From Chloroflexota bacterium (GTDB lineage: Bacteria > Chloroflexota > Dormibacteria > Dormibacterales > Dormibacteraceae), in NCBI GenBank assembly GCA_005881025.1, contig VBFO01000108.1:1-36994 (forward strand): a DNA stretch of 36,994 bases. The letters are read 5' to 3'. Under the pieces are notes generated by a model that worked only from the letters and a program-made list of their open reading frames with translations, had not been told where the DNA came from and ran no database searches. Position 1 is the stretch's first letter. Every line of letters begins with the position of its first letter. Positions 16,247-24,831 of this stretch are shown in pieces. A program made the position numbers and the translations under genes.

Positions 16247-17055
16247 AGAGAGCGGAACATGCCCTTCTCGGTGATCTTGGCCACAAGCGCGCGTCCGTGC
16301 GTTGGTGCGGCCGCGGCCATGATCCGCGAGATGCGGGTGGCCTGTGAGGCCGCGCAGAACGCGAATACGCTCGGCCCCGAGCCACAGATCGAGGCCGCGT
16401 AAGCGCCGCCCCGGTCAGCTGCGTCCATCACGTCTTGCACCCAAGGGTAGAGGTGCAGGCGGTGTGGCTGAGCCAGCCTGTCGCGCAGCGCCTGCTCGAG
16501 CAAGGTCGGCCTCTTGGCCGTGATGGCACGCACGAGCAAGCCCGTGCGAGCGGCGTTGTAAACGGCCGATTCCAGGGGCACCGAGTCCGGAAGGACTGAC
16601 CGCGCCTTCTCGGTTTGCAGCGGTGCGTGGGCAACGAAAAGCGCGAGGCCCCAACCAGGATTGGGCAGCCGTTCGTCGAACTGCTCCGAAACGATCCGGA
16701 TCCCGCCCGACGCGCACGCAGCGACGTTGTCGAGGTGGCCTTCTTCGGCGCCCGCGTCGATGATGTGGCTCTTGAGGTCCCAGGGCTCAGTCAGGGCCGA
16801 AGCCGCCAGCCGTGCGGCGGCGCTGCTGCCGAGGCCGACCCCAAGCGGGATCTCGCTGCGGACGACGCCTTTCATCCTCTTCTTTGAGAAGGGGTTCGGA
16901 TGGGCGGCGAGGTACTCGGCTCCCTCGCCCTCGTAATCCCATGCAGGCTTCTCGGCGGGTTCCGCGATGACCTCGAGCCAGAGGTCGATGGCCATCGCCA
17001 TGCAGTCGAAGCCGGGTCCGATGTTGGCGATCGACGCGGGGACGCGAATGCGCAT
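16243..17055 (-). CDS. thrB: Homoserine kinase (GHMP family)
   Basis: 270 residues, slightly short for the family (about 300). It phosphorylates homoserine to O-phosphohomoserine with ATP. GHMP motifs are clear: motif 1 RVPASIANIGPGFDCMAMA at the N terminus, motif 2 PLGVGLGSSAAARLAAS (phosphate loop) and motif 3 AASICGSGPSVFAF near the C terminus. ATG 17055 begins MRIRVPAS, the usual N terminus. It lies 44 bp after the thrC stop and overlaps lysC by 4 bp, so the three genes form one transcript. Confidence 0.93.
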
Positions 17056-17099
17056 CTACGCGGCGGCGTGGGGGGGTCGGATGGAGTGGTGGCGAAGGC

Positions 17100-18143
17100 T
17101 CACAGCTTCAAGACCTTCGCCAGTGTACGGGCATCGCCCTCGAGTTCAATCGGAGGCTCGACATTCTTGAGCGCGGCGTCGGGATCTTTGAGCCCGGACC
17201 CGGTCAGCACCACGACTGCGGTGGCCTCTTTCTCGATGCGGCCACTTTGGACGAGTCTGAACAAAAGCGCGAGCGGAGCCGCTGAGGCAGGCTCGCAGAA
17301 AAGGCCTTCGCTGCCGGCAAGCCGGATCTGAGCCGAGATGATCTCGGTGTCGGTGACCGCCTCGATCGCTCCGCCAGACTCGTCGCGGGCGCTGGTCGCA
17401 CCTTCCCACGAAGCCGGATTACCGATCCTGATCGCCGACGCCACGGTCCTGGGGTTCGCGACGGGTTGGCCGGTGACGATGGGGGCCGCCCCGTCGGCCT
17501 GGGCTCCCACCATCCGTGGCAGGCGAGTGGAGCGACCGGCTGCGTGATACTCCCTGAAGCCCTTCCAGTAGGCGGTGATGTTGCCAGCGTTGCCGACCGG
17601 CAGCAGCAAGTAATCCGGAGCCTCGCCCAGCGTATCGATCACTTCGTACGCAGCCGTCTTCTGACCCTCGATCCGATGCGGGTTGATCGAATTCATGAGC
17701 GCCACCGGATAGCGGTGGCACAGCTCACGCACGGTCTCGAGCGCCTTGTCGAAGCCACCTTTGATCGCAACGACCTTGGCGCCGTACATGAGGGCCTGCG
17801 ACAGCTTGTTGAGGGCGATCTCTCCAGATGGGACCACAACGATGGCTCGCACCCCGGTCCGGGCTGCGTAGGCCGCCATGGAGGCTGAGGTGTTCCCGGT
17901 CGAGGCGCACATCAACACGCGGTGGCCGGCTTCGAGCGCCTTGGCGACAGCGACGACCATGCCGCGGTCCTTGAACGACCCGGTCGGGTTCACCCCCTCG
18001 TACTTGAAGAAGAGCTGCTTGAGGCCGAGTGCACGGGCGATGTTGCGGCTCTCGACGAGCGGGGTCGATCCTTCGTGCAGGTCGACCTCGGGCGTGTTAG
18101 GGCCGATGGGCAGGTGCTCGCGGTAGCGGGCGATAACGCCCAT
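17100..18143 (-). CDS. thrC: Threonine synthase
   Basis: 347 residues from ATG 18143, matching the ~350-residue short form. This PLP enzyme converts O-phosphohomoserine to threonine. Visible features are GVIARYREHLPI at the N terminus, LHEGSTPLVESRNIA, the PLP lysine in NPTGSFKDRGMVVA, ASTGNTSASMAAYAARTG, the phosphate-binding VGNAGNITAYWKG, and GSGLKDPDA near the end. The frame is open a further 120 bp upstream, but that part is low-complexity and lies in the gap after hom. The 156-bp gap between hom and thrC holds a weak hairpin (CCCCC 18193-18197 with GGGGG 18210-18214) and no recognisable riboswitch. Confidence 0.94.
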   Translation of the reverse strand: MGVIARYREHLPIGPNTPEVDLHEGSTPLVESRNIARALGLKQLFFKYEGVNPTGSFKDRGMVVAVAKALEAGHRVLMCASTGNTSASMAAYAARTGVRAIVVVPSGEIALNKLSQALMYGAKVVAIKGGFDKALETVRELCHRYPVALMNSINPHRIEGQKTAAYEVIDTLGEAPDYLLLPVGNAGNITAYWKGFREYHAAGRSTRLPRMVGAQADGAAPIVTGQPVANPRTVASAIRIGNPASWEGATSARDESGGAIEAVTDTEIISAQIRLAGSEGLFCEPASAAPLALLFRLVQSGRIEKEATAVVVLTGSGLKDPDAALKNVEPPIELEGDARTLAKVLKL

Positions 18144-18299
18144 CAGGCCGCCGCCATTAAAAGGATCGCGCGCGCGCAACCCACCCACAAACCCCCCACC
18201 CACCTCTCTGGGGGATTTCTGAGTGCGCTCGGCGAACGTACCTGGATTTGAGATCGATGGCAACCCTGCCTGTAAAGGCGCATCCGGGCGGCGTCCTCC

Positions 18300-19592
18300 T
18301 CAAAAGACGCGCAGGAACGACGAGACCGCGCGCACAGGCTCGAGTTGGGCGATCCGCTCCCTCGCGCGCTGCAGCCGGCTGTCGGCGGTCGGGTGTGTGG
18401 TGATCACAAGCTCCGCGGTCTTCTCTTCCACCCAGGCGTCCTTCTGGATGAAGCTGGAGATGCTCACGCCCTCCTCGGCGAAGACCTGGCCAACCGCAGC
18501 CAGCACGCCGGGCCGATCCTCCGCTCGAATTCGGTAATAGGCCCTCGTCACCACCTCGCCCATCGGGATGACTCCTACGCGGTCGTCGAAGCTGAACGAA
18601 GGCCGGCTCTGCACGCCGCGCCGGATCGAGCGAGCAAGATCGATCAGGTCTCCAACCACCGCGGATGCGGTCGGCCGGCCACCCGCGCCCTGACCGACCA
18701 GGAGCACCTGGCCAACCAGGTCACCCTCCACGAAGACTGCGTTGTTCGCCCCCTCGACCTGCGCCAGCGGGTGATCCAGCGGGACCATGGCCGGATGCAC
18801 CCTTGCCTCCACCCGTCCCGGATGCCGCTGCGTGTGAGCGATGAGCTTGATCGCGTACCCGAGCTCTCGCGCGTATCGAAAATCCACCGGCTCGATCCCG
18901 TCGATGCCCTCGCGATAGATGTCGCTCGGCCTGACGCGGATCTCGTAGGCGATCGACCCCAGGATCGCCAGCTTGTAAGTGGCATCGAAGCCGCCCACAT
19001 CATCGGTCGGATCCGCCTCCGCGTATCCGGCCGCCTGCGCCTCGCGGACGGCAGACTCGAGCGGCAGCTCCTCGGCGGCCATGCGGCCGAGCACGTAGTT
19101 GGTGGTTCCGTTTATCACTGCTGAGACGCGCTCGATCCGGTTGGCCTGAAGGTCGGTGCGAAATGCGCTGATGAGCGGAATCCCACCTCCGACGGCCGCC
19201 TCGAAGTACACGTCGACGTTTTTTTCGGCAGCAAGGCTCAAGAGCTCAGGCCCGTGGTTGGCCATCACCACCTTGTTGGCGGTCACCACATGCTTGCCGG
19301 ATGCGATGGCGCGCTCGAGATATGAGCGCATCGGCTCATCGCCCCCTGCCACCTCCACCACGACCTGGATGGATGGATCGTCCAGAAGCTGGGCGGCGTC
19401 AGCAGTCAGCAGCTCCCGCCCAATCTCGACCATCCGTGGCTTGCCGACATCCCGGACGAGCACGCGGCGGAGGCAGAGCTCGACGCCCGCACGCCGAGCC
19501 AGCTGAGTCTGCCAGGTCAGCATGCGCTCGGCCACGCGGGAGCCCACAGTGCCCAACCCGATCAAGCCGACGTTCAAGGTACTTACGGTCAC
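18300..19592 (-). CDS. hom: Homoserine dehydrogenase
   Basis: 430 residues from GTG 19592. It reduces aspartate semialdehyde to homoserine with NAD(P)H. The nucleotide-binding VGLIGLGTVGSRVAERM is at the N terminus. VTANKVVMANHG, FEAAVGGGIPLI, INGTTNYVLGRM and the GYAEADPTDDVGGFDATYKLAIL catalytic block follow, and a C-terminal ACT domain (AYYRIRAEDRPGVLAAVGQVFAEEGVSISSF) probably senses threonine. The upstream extension of the frame is a shadow of the divergent gene and was left out. The start codons of hom and the cyclodeaminase gene are only 19 bp apart. Confidence 0.95.
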   Translation of the reverse strand: MTVSTLNVGLIGLGTVGSRVAERMLTWQTQLARRAGVELCLRRVLVRDVGKPRMVEIGRELLTADAAQLLDDPSIQVVVEVAGGDEPMRSYLERAIASGKHVVTANKVVMANHGPELLSLAAEKNVDVYFEAAVGGGIPLISAFRTDLQANRIERVSAVINGTTNYVLGRMAAEELPLESAVREAQAAGYAEADPTDDVGGFDATYKLAILGSIAYEIRVRPSDIYREGIDGIEPVDFRYARELGYAIKLIAHTQRHPGRVEARVHPAMVPLDHPLAQVEGANNAVFVEGDLVGQVLLVGQGAGGRPTASAVVGDLIDLARSIRRGVQSRPSFSFDDRVGVIPMGEVVTRAYYRIRAEDRPGVLAAVGQVFAEEGVSISSFIQKDAWVEEKTAELVITTHPTADSRLQRARERIAQLEPVRAVSSFLRVF

Positions 19593-19598
19593 GGGGGC

Positions 19599-19604
19599 TA
19601 TTCT
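19599..19604 (+). promoter_or_regulatory. -10 element of a leaderless start (cyclodeaminase gene)
   Basis: TATTCT, 7 bases upstream of the ATG at 19612. This spacing puts transcription start at or next to the A of the ATG. There is no ribosome binding site in the 19-bp gap to hom, which supports a leaderless message. No clear -35 is seen. Confidence 0.5.
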
Positions 19605-19611
19605 CCCCGGC

Positions 19612-20562
19612 ATGGCACGAGTCCTGCGCGAAGCCGACGTCGCCCGTGTGATCGAGATGGACGCCGTGATTGCTGCGGTCACCGCCGCGACGCGTGACCT
19701 GGCCGAGGGCAAGGCGCAGAACGAGCCCCGCCGGCGCGCGTTCGCGCCTCGGGGATTCCTGAACGTAATGTTCGCGGCCTACCCTGGCGGTGACTGCTTG
19801 GGCCTGAAGGCCTACTCGGTGGCCGACGGCGCCGTGCGTTTCCTGGTCACCGTTTTCGGCCTGGATGGTGCGCTTAAGGCGCTGATCGAGGCGGAGAACA
19901 TGGGTGCCTACCGCACGGGGGCCGCCAGCGCAGTCGCCGCGAGGGCCCTTACGCCGCGCCACCCCCTGACCGTCGGACTGATCGGGGCTGGACGCCAGGC
20001 TCGGACCCAAGCCCTGGCCCTTTCGCGCGTCCTCGAGATAGCGGAGCTCCGCGTGTTCAGCCGCGATCAGTCGCATCGTGAGTCGTTCGCGGCTGAGCAG
20101 GCGACCTCGCTTGGCATCAAAGTCGTCGCCGCCGGCAGCGCAGAAGCGGCGGTCCGAGGCGCGGATGTGGTGCTGACCATCACCACCAGCTCGACGCCGG
20201 TGCTGGAGGCGGGCTGGGTCGAAGGCAACGCGCTGGTGATCGGAGCGGGGTCGAACTTCGCCAACCGGACTGAGCTCCCCACCGACCTGATCACTCGGGC
20301 GAAAACCATTGTCGTCGACCAGCTCGCCACCGCCCGGATCGAGAGTGGAGACCTGATCGCGGCCAACGCCGCTGGGAGTTTCGATTGGGAGCGTGCGACC
20401 GAGCTGGGCACGGTGCTGGCCGCGAGCTGGAAGGCTCCCGAGCAGCCCGGCATCACGGTCTTCGAGTCCCACGGCCTGGCGCTTTGGGACCTCGCCGCGG
20501 CATCAGTCGTGCTGCCTGCGGCTATCCAGAGCGGTCTGGGCGAGGAGGTCAGCCTCTTCTAA
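19612..20562 (+). CDS. Ornithine cyclodeaminase / mu-crystallin family protein
   Basis: 316 residues from ATG 19612. The family includes ornithine cyclodeaminase (ornithine to proline), alanine dehydrogenase and reductases of cyclic imino acids. Features are an N-terminal substrate domain with GFLNVMFAAYPGGDCLGLKAYSV and MGAYRTGAASAVAARAL, then the Rossmann motif VGLIGAGRQARTQALALSRVLEI near residues 120-142, and GADVVLTITTSSTPVLEAGWV. Family substrates cannot be told apart from these motifs. It is divergent from hom and the only plus-strand gene in this part. The long frame upstream of ATG 19612 overlaps hom and is not supported. Confidence 0.87.
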   Translation: MARVLREADVARVIEMDAVIAAVTAATRDLAEGKAQNEPRRRAFAPRGFLNVMFAAYPGGDCLGLKAYSVADGAVRFLVTVFGLDGALKALIEAENMGAYRTGAASAVAARALTPRHPLTVGLIGAGRQARTQALALSRVLEIAELRVFSRDQSHRESFAAEQATSLGIKVVAAGSAEAAVRGADVVLTITTSSTPVLEAGWVEGNALVIGAGSNFANRTELPTDLITRAKTIVVDQLATARIESGDLIAANAAGSFDWERATELGTVLAASWKAPEQPGITVFESHGLALWDLAAASVVLPAAIQSGLGEEVSLF

Positions 20563-20588
20563 TCAGGCCGCCGGCCCGGGAGGTCTCT

Positions 20589-20864
20589 CTAGTGCAGGTG
20601 TGAGGGGATCGACTGCGGGGCCAGGGCACCGATCTGCAGATAAGAGCCGACCAGGAACGCCACCACCAGGATGACCACCAGTGCCGCGCTGGCCGCCGAG
20701 TACAGCACCAACGCGGATGGTCCCGAGCCGGCGATTCGCGTCAGCAGGTCGGGCCAGTCCGCGCCCCGGCTCGGCTGCCAGGCCTGAACCCCCTCCCGGA
20801 TCGTTCGGGAGACGTCGTCGTCGGAGGGCACATTCGGCCCTCCCTGGGTGGAGTTATCTTCCAC
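20589..20864 (-). CDS. Small single-pass membrane protein, possible anti-sigma factor
   Basis: 91 residues from GTG 20864, chosen because GAAGG sits 8 bases before it. An in-frame GTG at 20879 lacks such a site. It overlaps the end of the sigma factor gene, as sigma/anti-sigma pairs often do. The N-terminal ~50 residues are polar and would be cytoplasmic (SDDDVSRTIREGVQAWQP). One membrane helix follows (ALVVILVVAFLVGSYL) and then a short outer tail. It has no HxxxCxxC zinc motif, so it is not a ZAS-type anti-sigma. The role is inferred from position. Confidence 0.65.
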   Translation of the reverse strand: MEDNSTQGGPNVPSDDDVSRTIREGVQAWQPSRGADWPDLLTRIAGSGPSALVLYSAASAALVVILVVAFLVGSYLQIGALAPQSIPSHLH

Positions 20865-21423
20865 GTAGGGCACCTTCACTAGTCGAACGCTTCGGTTCCC
20901 AGACTTGGTCGCTCGCCGTTGCTTTCCTCATGATCGCGACGGCCTTTGCGATCCGGGACGCGACGGTTCCTGCCGGCACCCCCAGCACCGCTGCAATCTC
21001 TTCGCGCGTCAGGCCCTCGTAGTAGTGAAGGACTACTGCCGCCCGCAGCTTCGGGCTCAAGGCCTTGAGGGCTTTGGTGACCACGTCCTTCGCCTCGGCC
21101 TGGTCGTACTCACGGCGGTCGGGTGCGACGTACAGGCGGGCGGGCAGGAAGCGGGCGAGCTTCTGCCTCCGGAGGTAAGAGATGGCGAGGTTGACGCCAA
21201 TCCTCCTCAGCCAGGCGCCCGGAGGGGCGGTCGGCGTGTAGCGCTGGCGTGCGCGGTAGGCGCGCACGAACGTCTCCTGGGTGAGGTCCTCGGCCGCGGC
21301 CGAGTCCAGCACCACGGCGCGGATGGCTCGGTAGACCGGCGTGTACTCGCGCGCGTAGAGCTCCCGGAACTGAGTCGCCGGGTCGAGCTCCTGGCCCTCG
21401 GTCACCCGGTAAGTGTGGGACAA
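20854..21423 (-). CDS. ECF-type RNA polymerase sigma factor (sigma-70 family)
   Basis: 189 residues from TTG 21423. A GTG at 21405 is an equally possible start. Region 2 is clear (FRELYAREYTPVYRAIRAVVLDSAAAEDLTQ...ETFVRAYRARQRY and APPGAWLRRIGVNLAISYLRR), as is the region 4 helix-turn-helix (LSPKLRAAVVLHYYEGLTREEIAAVLGVPAGTVASRIAKAVAIMRK). It directs RNA polymerase to a small regulon, usually under control of a membrane anti-sigma, here probably the overlapping downstream gene. A palindrome lies right before the start (21424-21440). Confidence 0.9.
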   Translation of the reverse strand: MSHTYRVTEGQELDPATQFRELYAREYTPVYRAIRAVVLDSAAAEDLTQETFVRAYRARQRYTPTAPPGAWLRRIGVNLAISYLRRQKLARFLPARLYVAPDRREYDQAEAKDVVTKALKALSPKLRAAVVLHYYEGLTREEIAAVLGVPAGTVASRIAKAVAIMRKATASDQVWEPKRSTSEGALRGR

Positions 21424-21440
21424 CCAACCCGTCTGGTTGG
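21424..21440. promoter_or_regulatory. Palindrome abutting the sigma factor start codon
   Basis: CCAACC, a 5-base CGTCT centre, then GGTTGG: a perfect 6-bp inverted repeat ending one base before the TTG. It may be an operator or a hairpin hiding the ribosome binding site. If the GTG at 21405 is the true start, it lies in the leader. Confidence 0.4.
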
Positions 21441-21503
21441 ATGTCTTACTTGCACCGACCTAGCGCGTCCGACCGTTCGTGCCCGAATGGCGTAGCCCAG
21501 CAA

Positions 21504-21533
21504 GCGATGGCGAGATGCCGGCCTCGCCATCGC
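21504..21533 (-). terminator. Strong 11-bp hairpin between exported mini-protein and sigma factor genes
   Basis: GCGATGGCGAG (21504-21514) and CTCGCCATCGC (21523-21533) pair perfectly around an 8-base loop. It lies 12 bp past the stop of the mini-protein gene, where a terminator is expected. No T-run follows, so it may instead stabilise the 3' end of the short message. Confidence 0.5.
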
Positions 21534-21545
21534 CTCAGGACTTGA

Positions 21546-21821
21546 TTAGAGGTTTTCCTCTGACCGGTTGTGAGTGATCTGCTCGGCACCGACCGAGTTC
21601 GACGCACCGAAGCCCGCCTCAGACCGGTTGTGCGCGATCTGCTCTGCACCGATGGCCGGCGCGGACTGGGTGACGTTCGAGTTGTGGCTGGCGGACAGCG
21701 TCGCGACGACCGCTGGCGCGCTCACTGCAATTACCGCACCGGCGGCGAAGGCCAGCAATCCGCTGACGACGGCGGCGCCGAATCGAACGGGGCGGCTGAC
21801 GAGGGTGTTGACGTTTTGCAT
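21546..21821 (-). CDS. Exported mini-protein with duplicated C-terminal motif
   Basis: 91 residues from ATG 21821, with a strong AGGAGGT ribosome binding site 9 bases upstream. Residues 1-~45 look like a signal peptide or membrane anchor: polar start with Arg, then a long Ala/Val/Leu-rich segment (VVSGLLAFAAGAVIAVSAPAVVA). The remaining ~45 residues are polar and end with a near-perfect repeat, GAEQIAHNRSE and GAEQITHNRSE, 19 residues apart. It has no cysteines. I do not recognise the family. It is the first gene after the large LuxR-type regulator and precedes the sigma factor, so it may be an exported signal or a sensor target (inference). Confidence 0.68.
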   Translation of the reverse strand: MQNVNTLVSRPVRFGAAVVSGLLAFAAGAVIAVSAPAVVATLSASHNSNVTQSAPAIGAEQIAHNRSEAGFGASNSVGAEQITHNRSEENL

Positions 21822-21898
21822 CTGACTTCGACCTCCTGGTTGATGAGGCCAGCTTCCGCTTGTAAGCTCGACCGTTCATCGGTGAGCTCCCTCATTTC

Positions 21899-24733
21899 TC
21901 AGCGTGAGGCCGGGCGTGTCTCCGAGACGTTCAGGTGTCGGGCCAGCTCGGTGCGGTTGCGCGCACCGGTCCTCGCCAGGATGTTGGACACGTGGCGTTC
22001 GACAGTCTTGCGCGACAGAAAGAGCCGGCTCGCGATCTCGGGATTGCTGTGCCCGGCCCCGATCAGCGTCGCAATCTCCCTCTCGCGATCGCTGAGTCGA
22101 TCGAGCGCGTTCTCTCCGGCTCGGGCCTGACCCCGACGCCAGGTGCGGACGCCGAGACGTCGCAGCCCAAGCTCAGCCAGATGTTGCTCGGTTGCCGCAC
22201 CCGCAGCGGCCGCTACGTCACCAGCTTTTCGAAACTCCTCTGCTGCACGCGGCCGATCGCTTCCAATCAACGCGCCGGCGAGGTCCAGCCGGGTCCACAG
22301 CAGCGCGCCGACCAAGCCAAGTCGGTCCCTCTCCGCCAGGACCGCTTCCATCTCTGCGATTCCTGCGGGATCGCCCTTGGCGACCGCGATCAGGGCCGCC
22401 ACATGCCTCCGCCAGAGCATGTCGTTCAACAATGCAGGACGCCCATTCTCGTCCCAGGCTTGCAGCTCTTCCTCTGCCTCTTCGAGGCGGCCCAAACGCG
22501 CTAACGACTCGGCTGTCTTGAGCGCCAGCTCGCGCGAACATCGCCGGCAGTCGGCGGCCAAGGCGTCTTGCCGGCTTGCCTCGGCATGGCGCTCAACTTC
22601 CACGCTGCGACCGGAACCGGCACACCTGGCCAGCCAGACTGAGATATGCCAGTGGAGATGCATGCGGAAATGCGGCTGCGATTGGCGGATCACCTCGCGT
22701 TCGAGGCTGGCGATGGCATCGCGCCAGTCACCACGAGACAACCAGATCTGGTGGCGGAGGTCATGGATCGACCAGTTGCCCACCTTGGCCATGGCGAATC
22801 GTTCCCCGCTACCAGCAACCCGCCGCTCCAATTCCAAGCATTCCGAGATGACCTCGTCTGCCTCGTCAAAGTGAGCTATATCGATCAGCTTGCTGGCCAG
22901 GGACGAGCCCGCTGCAAGAGTGAGCATGGGCAGCATTCGATGCCGCGCTTGCGTCCAGGCGCGCCGCGCGCTGGCGATGGCCTCCTCGACACGGCCGGCG
23001 AACATCAAGGCTGTGGCGCGGTCCTGCTCGGCCCAGATCGAGCCCTCCTCTGAGCTCCTGGCCACCTGAGCCATCTCCTCGGCGATCTGCAGCTGTGCAG
23101 GGCCATTCTCTTCAACCACCGCAGAATCGAACGCGACTTGCAGGGCGGCCACGTAAGCATCGCGCTCGCGCGAATCGATTTCGACGGGTGGTTTGCCCCA
23201 CAGCTGCCGAGCCTTCTCTGCTGCATCGAATGCAGCCCTTCGGCCTTCAGCTGCACGGTGCTTCTGGACCTGAAGCAAATTCGCCCGATGCGACTCGATC
23301 TCGACTGACAGCACGGGGTCATCAGTGGCCTGGCTCAAGGCGAGCTCAAGCAATGAAAACGCCTCTTCCTTTCGTTCCATGAGGCTGGCCGCGGCACGCG
23401 ACGCAGCAAGAAAAGCGGTGGCACGGAGCGTCGGATCTGTGACGCCTGACGCAAGGTTGCTCCAGCGGTCCAGGGCAATCTGCTGCTCGCCTATCTCGGT
23501 GGCCAGCTGCGCGACCGCCAACCGAAGCGCGATCGCGACCGGCTCGGCCAATCCGCTCGCGTCCGCCAGGCGCGCGAGCTCCAACAGACCCTCGCGCCCC
23601 AGAAGTCTTCGCCGCGGCGACTGCAGAACACGCAGCGCCAGCTCAGCCGCGTCAAGGCCGGCTTCGCGACGATGGACGAGAGCCTCATGCAGCAGCTGGA
23701 CGTCGGTTACCGCGTGTCGCTCGAGAAAGGTCGCAAGCAGGGCGTGGAGCTCGCGACGTGACGGCGCGGACAATTGGCCCATCGCCGACGCCCGGATCAG
23801 GTCATGGCCAAGACCAACGGCGACGCCATGCACGACCGCGAGGCCTGATCGCTCCAGGTCTACGATCGCTTCTTCGGTGCGAGCGTGGTCCCATTCCATC
23901 ACCGCTTCCAGCTCCGAGGCCGCCAGCGGGCGAGTGGCGACACAGAGAAGCGCAAGCATTCGTGCGGCGTCGCGCCCGAGGCCGCGCTGCCTGGTCGTTA
24001 CGTAGTCGGCAAGGTCATGCTCTTCACCGCTGCGGGCGAGGAAGCCAAGCCAGAAGGGCGAGCCATTCGACTGGGTCCAGAGTTCGGCAACCCGCTGTGC
24101 GCTGAGCTGTGGACCCAGCTGCCGGATGAGCTGAACACCTTCATCGGGTTCCAGTGGGCCGAGGTCGATGGTCGACACTTGCTCTTCGCCGAGATCCTTG
24201 ATCAAGGAGTCCTGGAAGGCCAATCCCCGACTGATCGGCCGGGTGGCGGCGATGACGGCGAACGGTATTTCCTCTTCAGCAGCTGAGCGGACCAGGTAAG
24301 AACACAGCGCTAGCGAGAGGTCATCGACCCACTGGAGGTCATCGGCGACGAGAAGGATCGAACCCTCGAGTCCGAGCAGCGCCCGCCGCGCCGCCTCGAA
24401 AAGACGAAGTGGCTCCAGCGAGCGGTCGTCAACCGGATTGGGGCTGAAGAGAAACTCGTGCAACATCTCGCCCGCATCGCTGACTTTGCCGAGCTCGCGC
24501 AGAAGGTTGGCCGCCGCGGCGAGTGGGACCTGTAGCGCAGACTCGTATCCGACGACGCCAAGTACGTGGGTGGCTCGCCGCCGGCTGCGCATCTCCGCCA
24601 GCAGACGACTCTTTCCTGATCCCGGAACTCCCGAGATGAGAGCGGCGGCCGGTCTGTTGTCGGCGTTCGCCCTCGAACATACGGAATCGAGGAGAGCCAG
24701 CTCGACTCGGCGTCCGACGAAGGCCGCGCTCAT
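21899..24733 (-). CDS. Large LuxR-family regulator with N-terminal AAA/STAND ATPase domain (LAL type)
   Basis: 944 residues, typical of LAL/MalT-like regulators. The N-terminal ATPase domain carries FVGRRVELALLD, Walker A ISGVPGSGKSRLL at about 33-45, and Walker B ILLVADDLQWVDD near 125-137. A long middle region of helical, TPR-like repeats follows (about 350-870). A C-terminal LuxR helix-turn-helix (LSDREREIATLIGAGHSNPEIASRLFLSRKTVERHVSNIL) binds DNA. Such proteins activate transcription after binding ATP and a ligand. ATG 24733 has TAACTT 8 bases before it, suggesting a leaderless message. It probably controls the neighbouring exported protein and sigma factor genes (inference). Confidence 0.9.
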   Translation of the reverse strand: MSAAFVGRRVELALLDSVCSRANADNRPAAALISGVPGSGKSRLLAEMRSRRRATHVLGVVGYESALQVPLAAAANLLRELGKVSDAGEMLHEFLFSPNPVDDRSLEPLRLFEAARRALLGLEGSILLVADDLQWVDDLSLALCSYLVRSAAEEEIPFAVIAATRPISRGLAFQDSLIKDLGEEQVSTIDLGPLEPDEGVQLIRQLGPQLSAQRVAELWTQSNGSPFWLGFLARSGEEHDLADYVTTRQRGLGRDAARMLALLCVATRPLAASELEAVMEWDHARTEEAIVDLERSGLAVVHGVAVGLGHDLIRASAMGQLSAPSRRELHALLATFLERHAVTDVQLLHEALVHRREAGLDAAELALRVLQSPRRRLLGREGLLELARLADASGLAEPVAIALRLAVAQLATEIGEQQIALDRWSNLASGVTDPTLRATAFLAASRAAASLMERKEEAFSLLELALSQATDDPVLSVEIESHRANLLQVQKHRAAEGRRAAFDAAEKARQLWGKPPVEIDSRERDAYVAALQVAFDSAVVEENGPAQLQIAEEMAQVARSSEEGSIWAEQDRATALMFAGRVEEAIASARRAWTQARHRMLPMLTLAAGSSLASKLIDIAHFDEADEVISECLELERRVAGSGERFAMAKVGNWSIHDLRHQIWLSRGDWRDAIASLEREVIRQSQPHFRMHLHWHISVWLARCAGSGRSVEVERHAEASRQDALAADCRRCSRELALKTAESLARLGRLEEAEEELQAWDENGRPALLNDMLWRRHVAALIAVAKGDPAGIAEMEAVLAERDRLGLVGALLWTRLDLAGALIGSDRPRAAEEFRKAGDVAAAAGAATEQHLAELGLRRLGVRTWRRGQARAGENALDRLSDREREIATLIGAGHSNPEIASRLFLSRKTVERHVSNILARTGARNRTELARHLNVSETRPASR

Positions 24734-24741
24734 CAGCTTGA

Positions 24742-24747
24742 AAGTTA
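24742..24747 (-). promoter_or_regulatory. -10 element of a possibly leaderless LuxR-type gene
   Basis: TAACTT on the minus strand, 8 bases before the ATG at 24733. Transcription would start at or one base before the start codon. Confidence 0.4.
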
Positions 24748-24763
24748 ACTACCAATGAAGTGA

Positions 24764-24812
24764 GCCCGAATGTCGCGATCCGGCATGCAGGTTCCGACAT
24801 CGGTGCCCGAAT
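24764..24812. promoter_or_regulatory. Repeat cluster upstream of LuxR-type regulator
   Basis: GCCCGAAT occurs at 24764-24771 and again at 24805-24812, 41 bp apart (about four helical turns). Between them lie inverted ATGTCG (24770-24775) and CGACAT (24795-24800). The extended 10-mer GTGCCCGAAT (24803-24812) recurs at 21479-21488, upstream of the sigma factor. This looks like a regulator binding region, possibly for the LuxR protein itself. Confidence 0.4.
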
Positions 24813-24831
24813 AGTGGAGAGACCAGAGTGG

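Noticed and set aside
18144-18263. Longer N terminus of threonine synthase
   Set aside because: The extension is low in family similarity and the ATG at 18143 gives the standard N terminus.
18144-18299. Riboswitch or attenuator between hom and thrC
   Set aside because: Only a weak CCCCC/GGGGG hairpin with three T residues after it; no threonine-rich leader peptide or known riboswitch core was seen.
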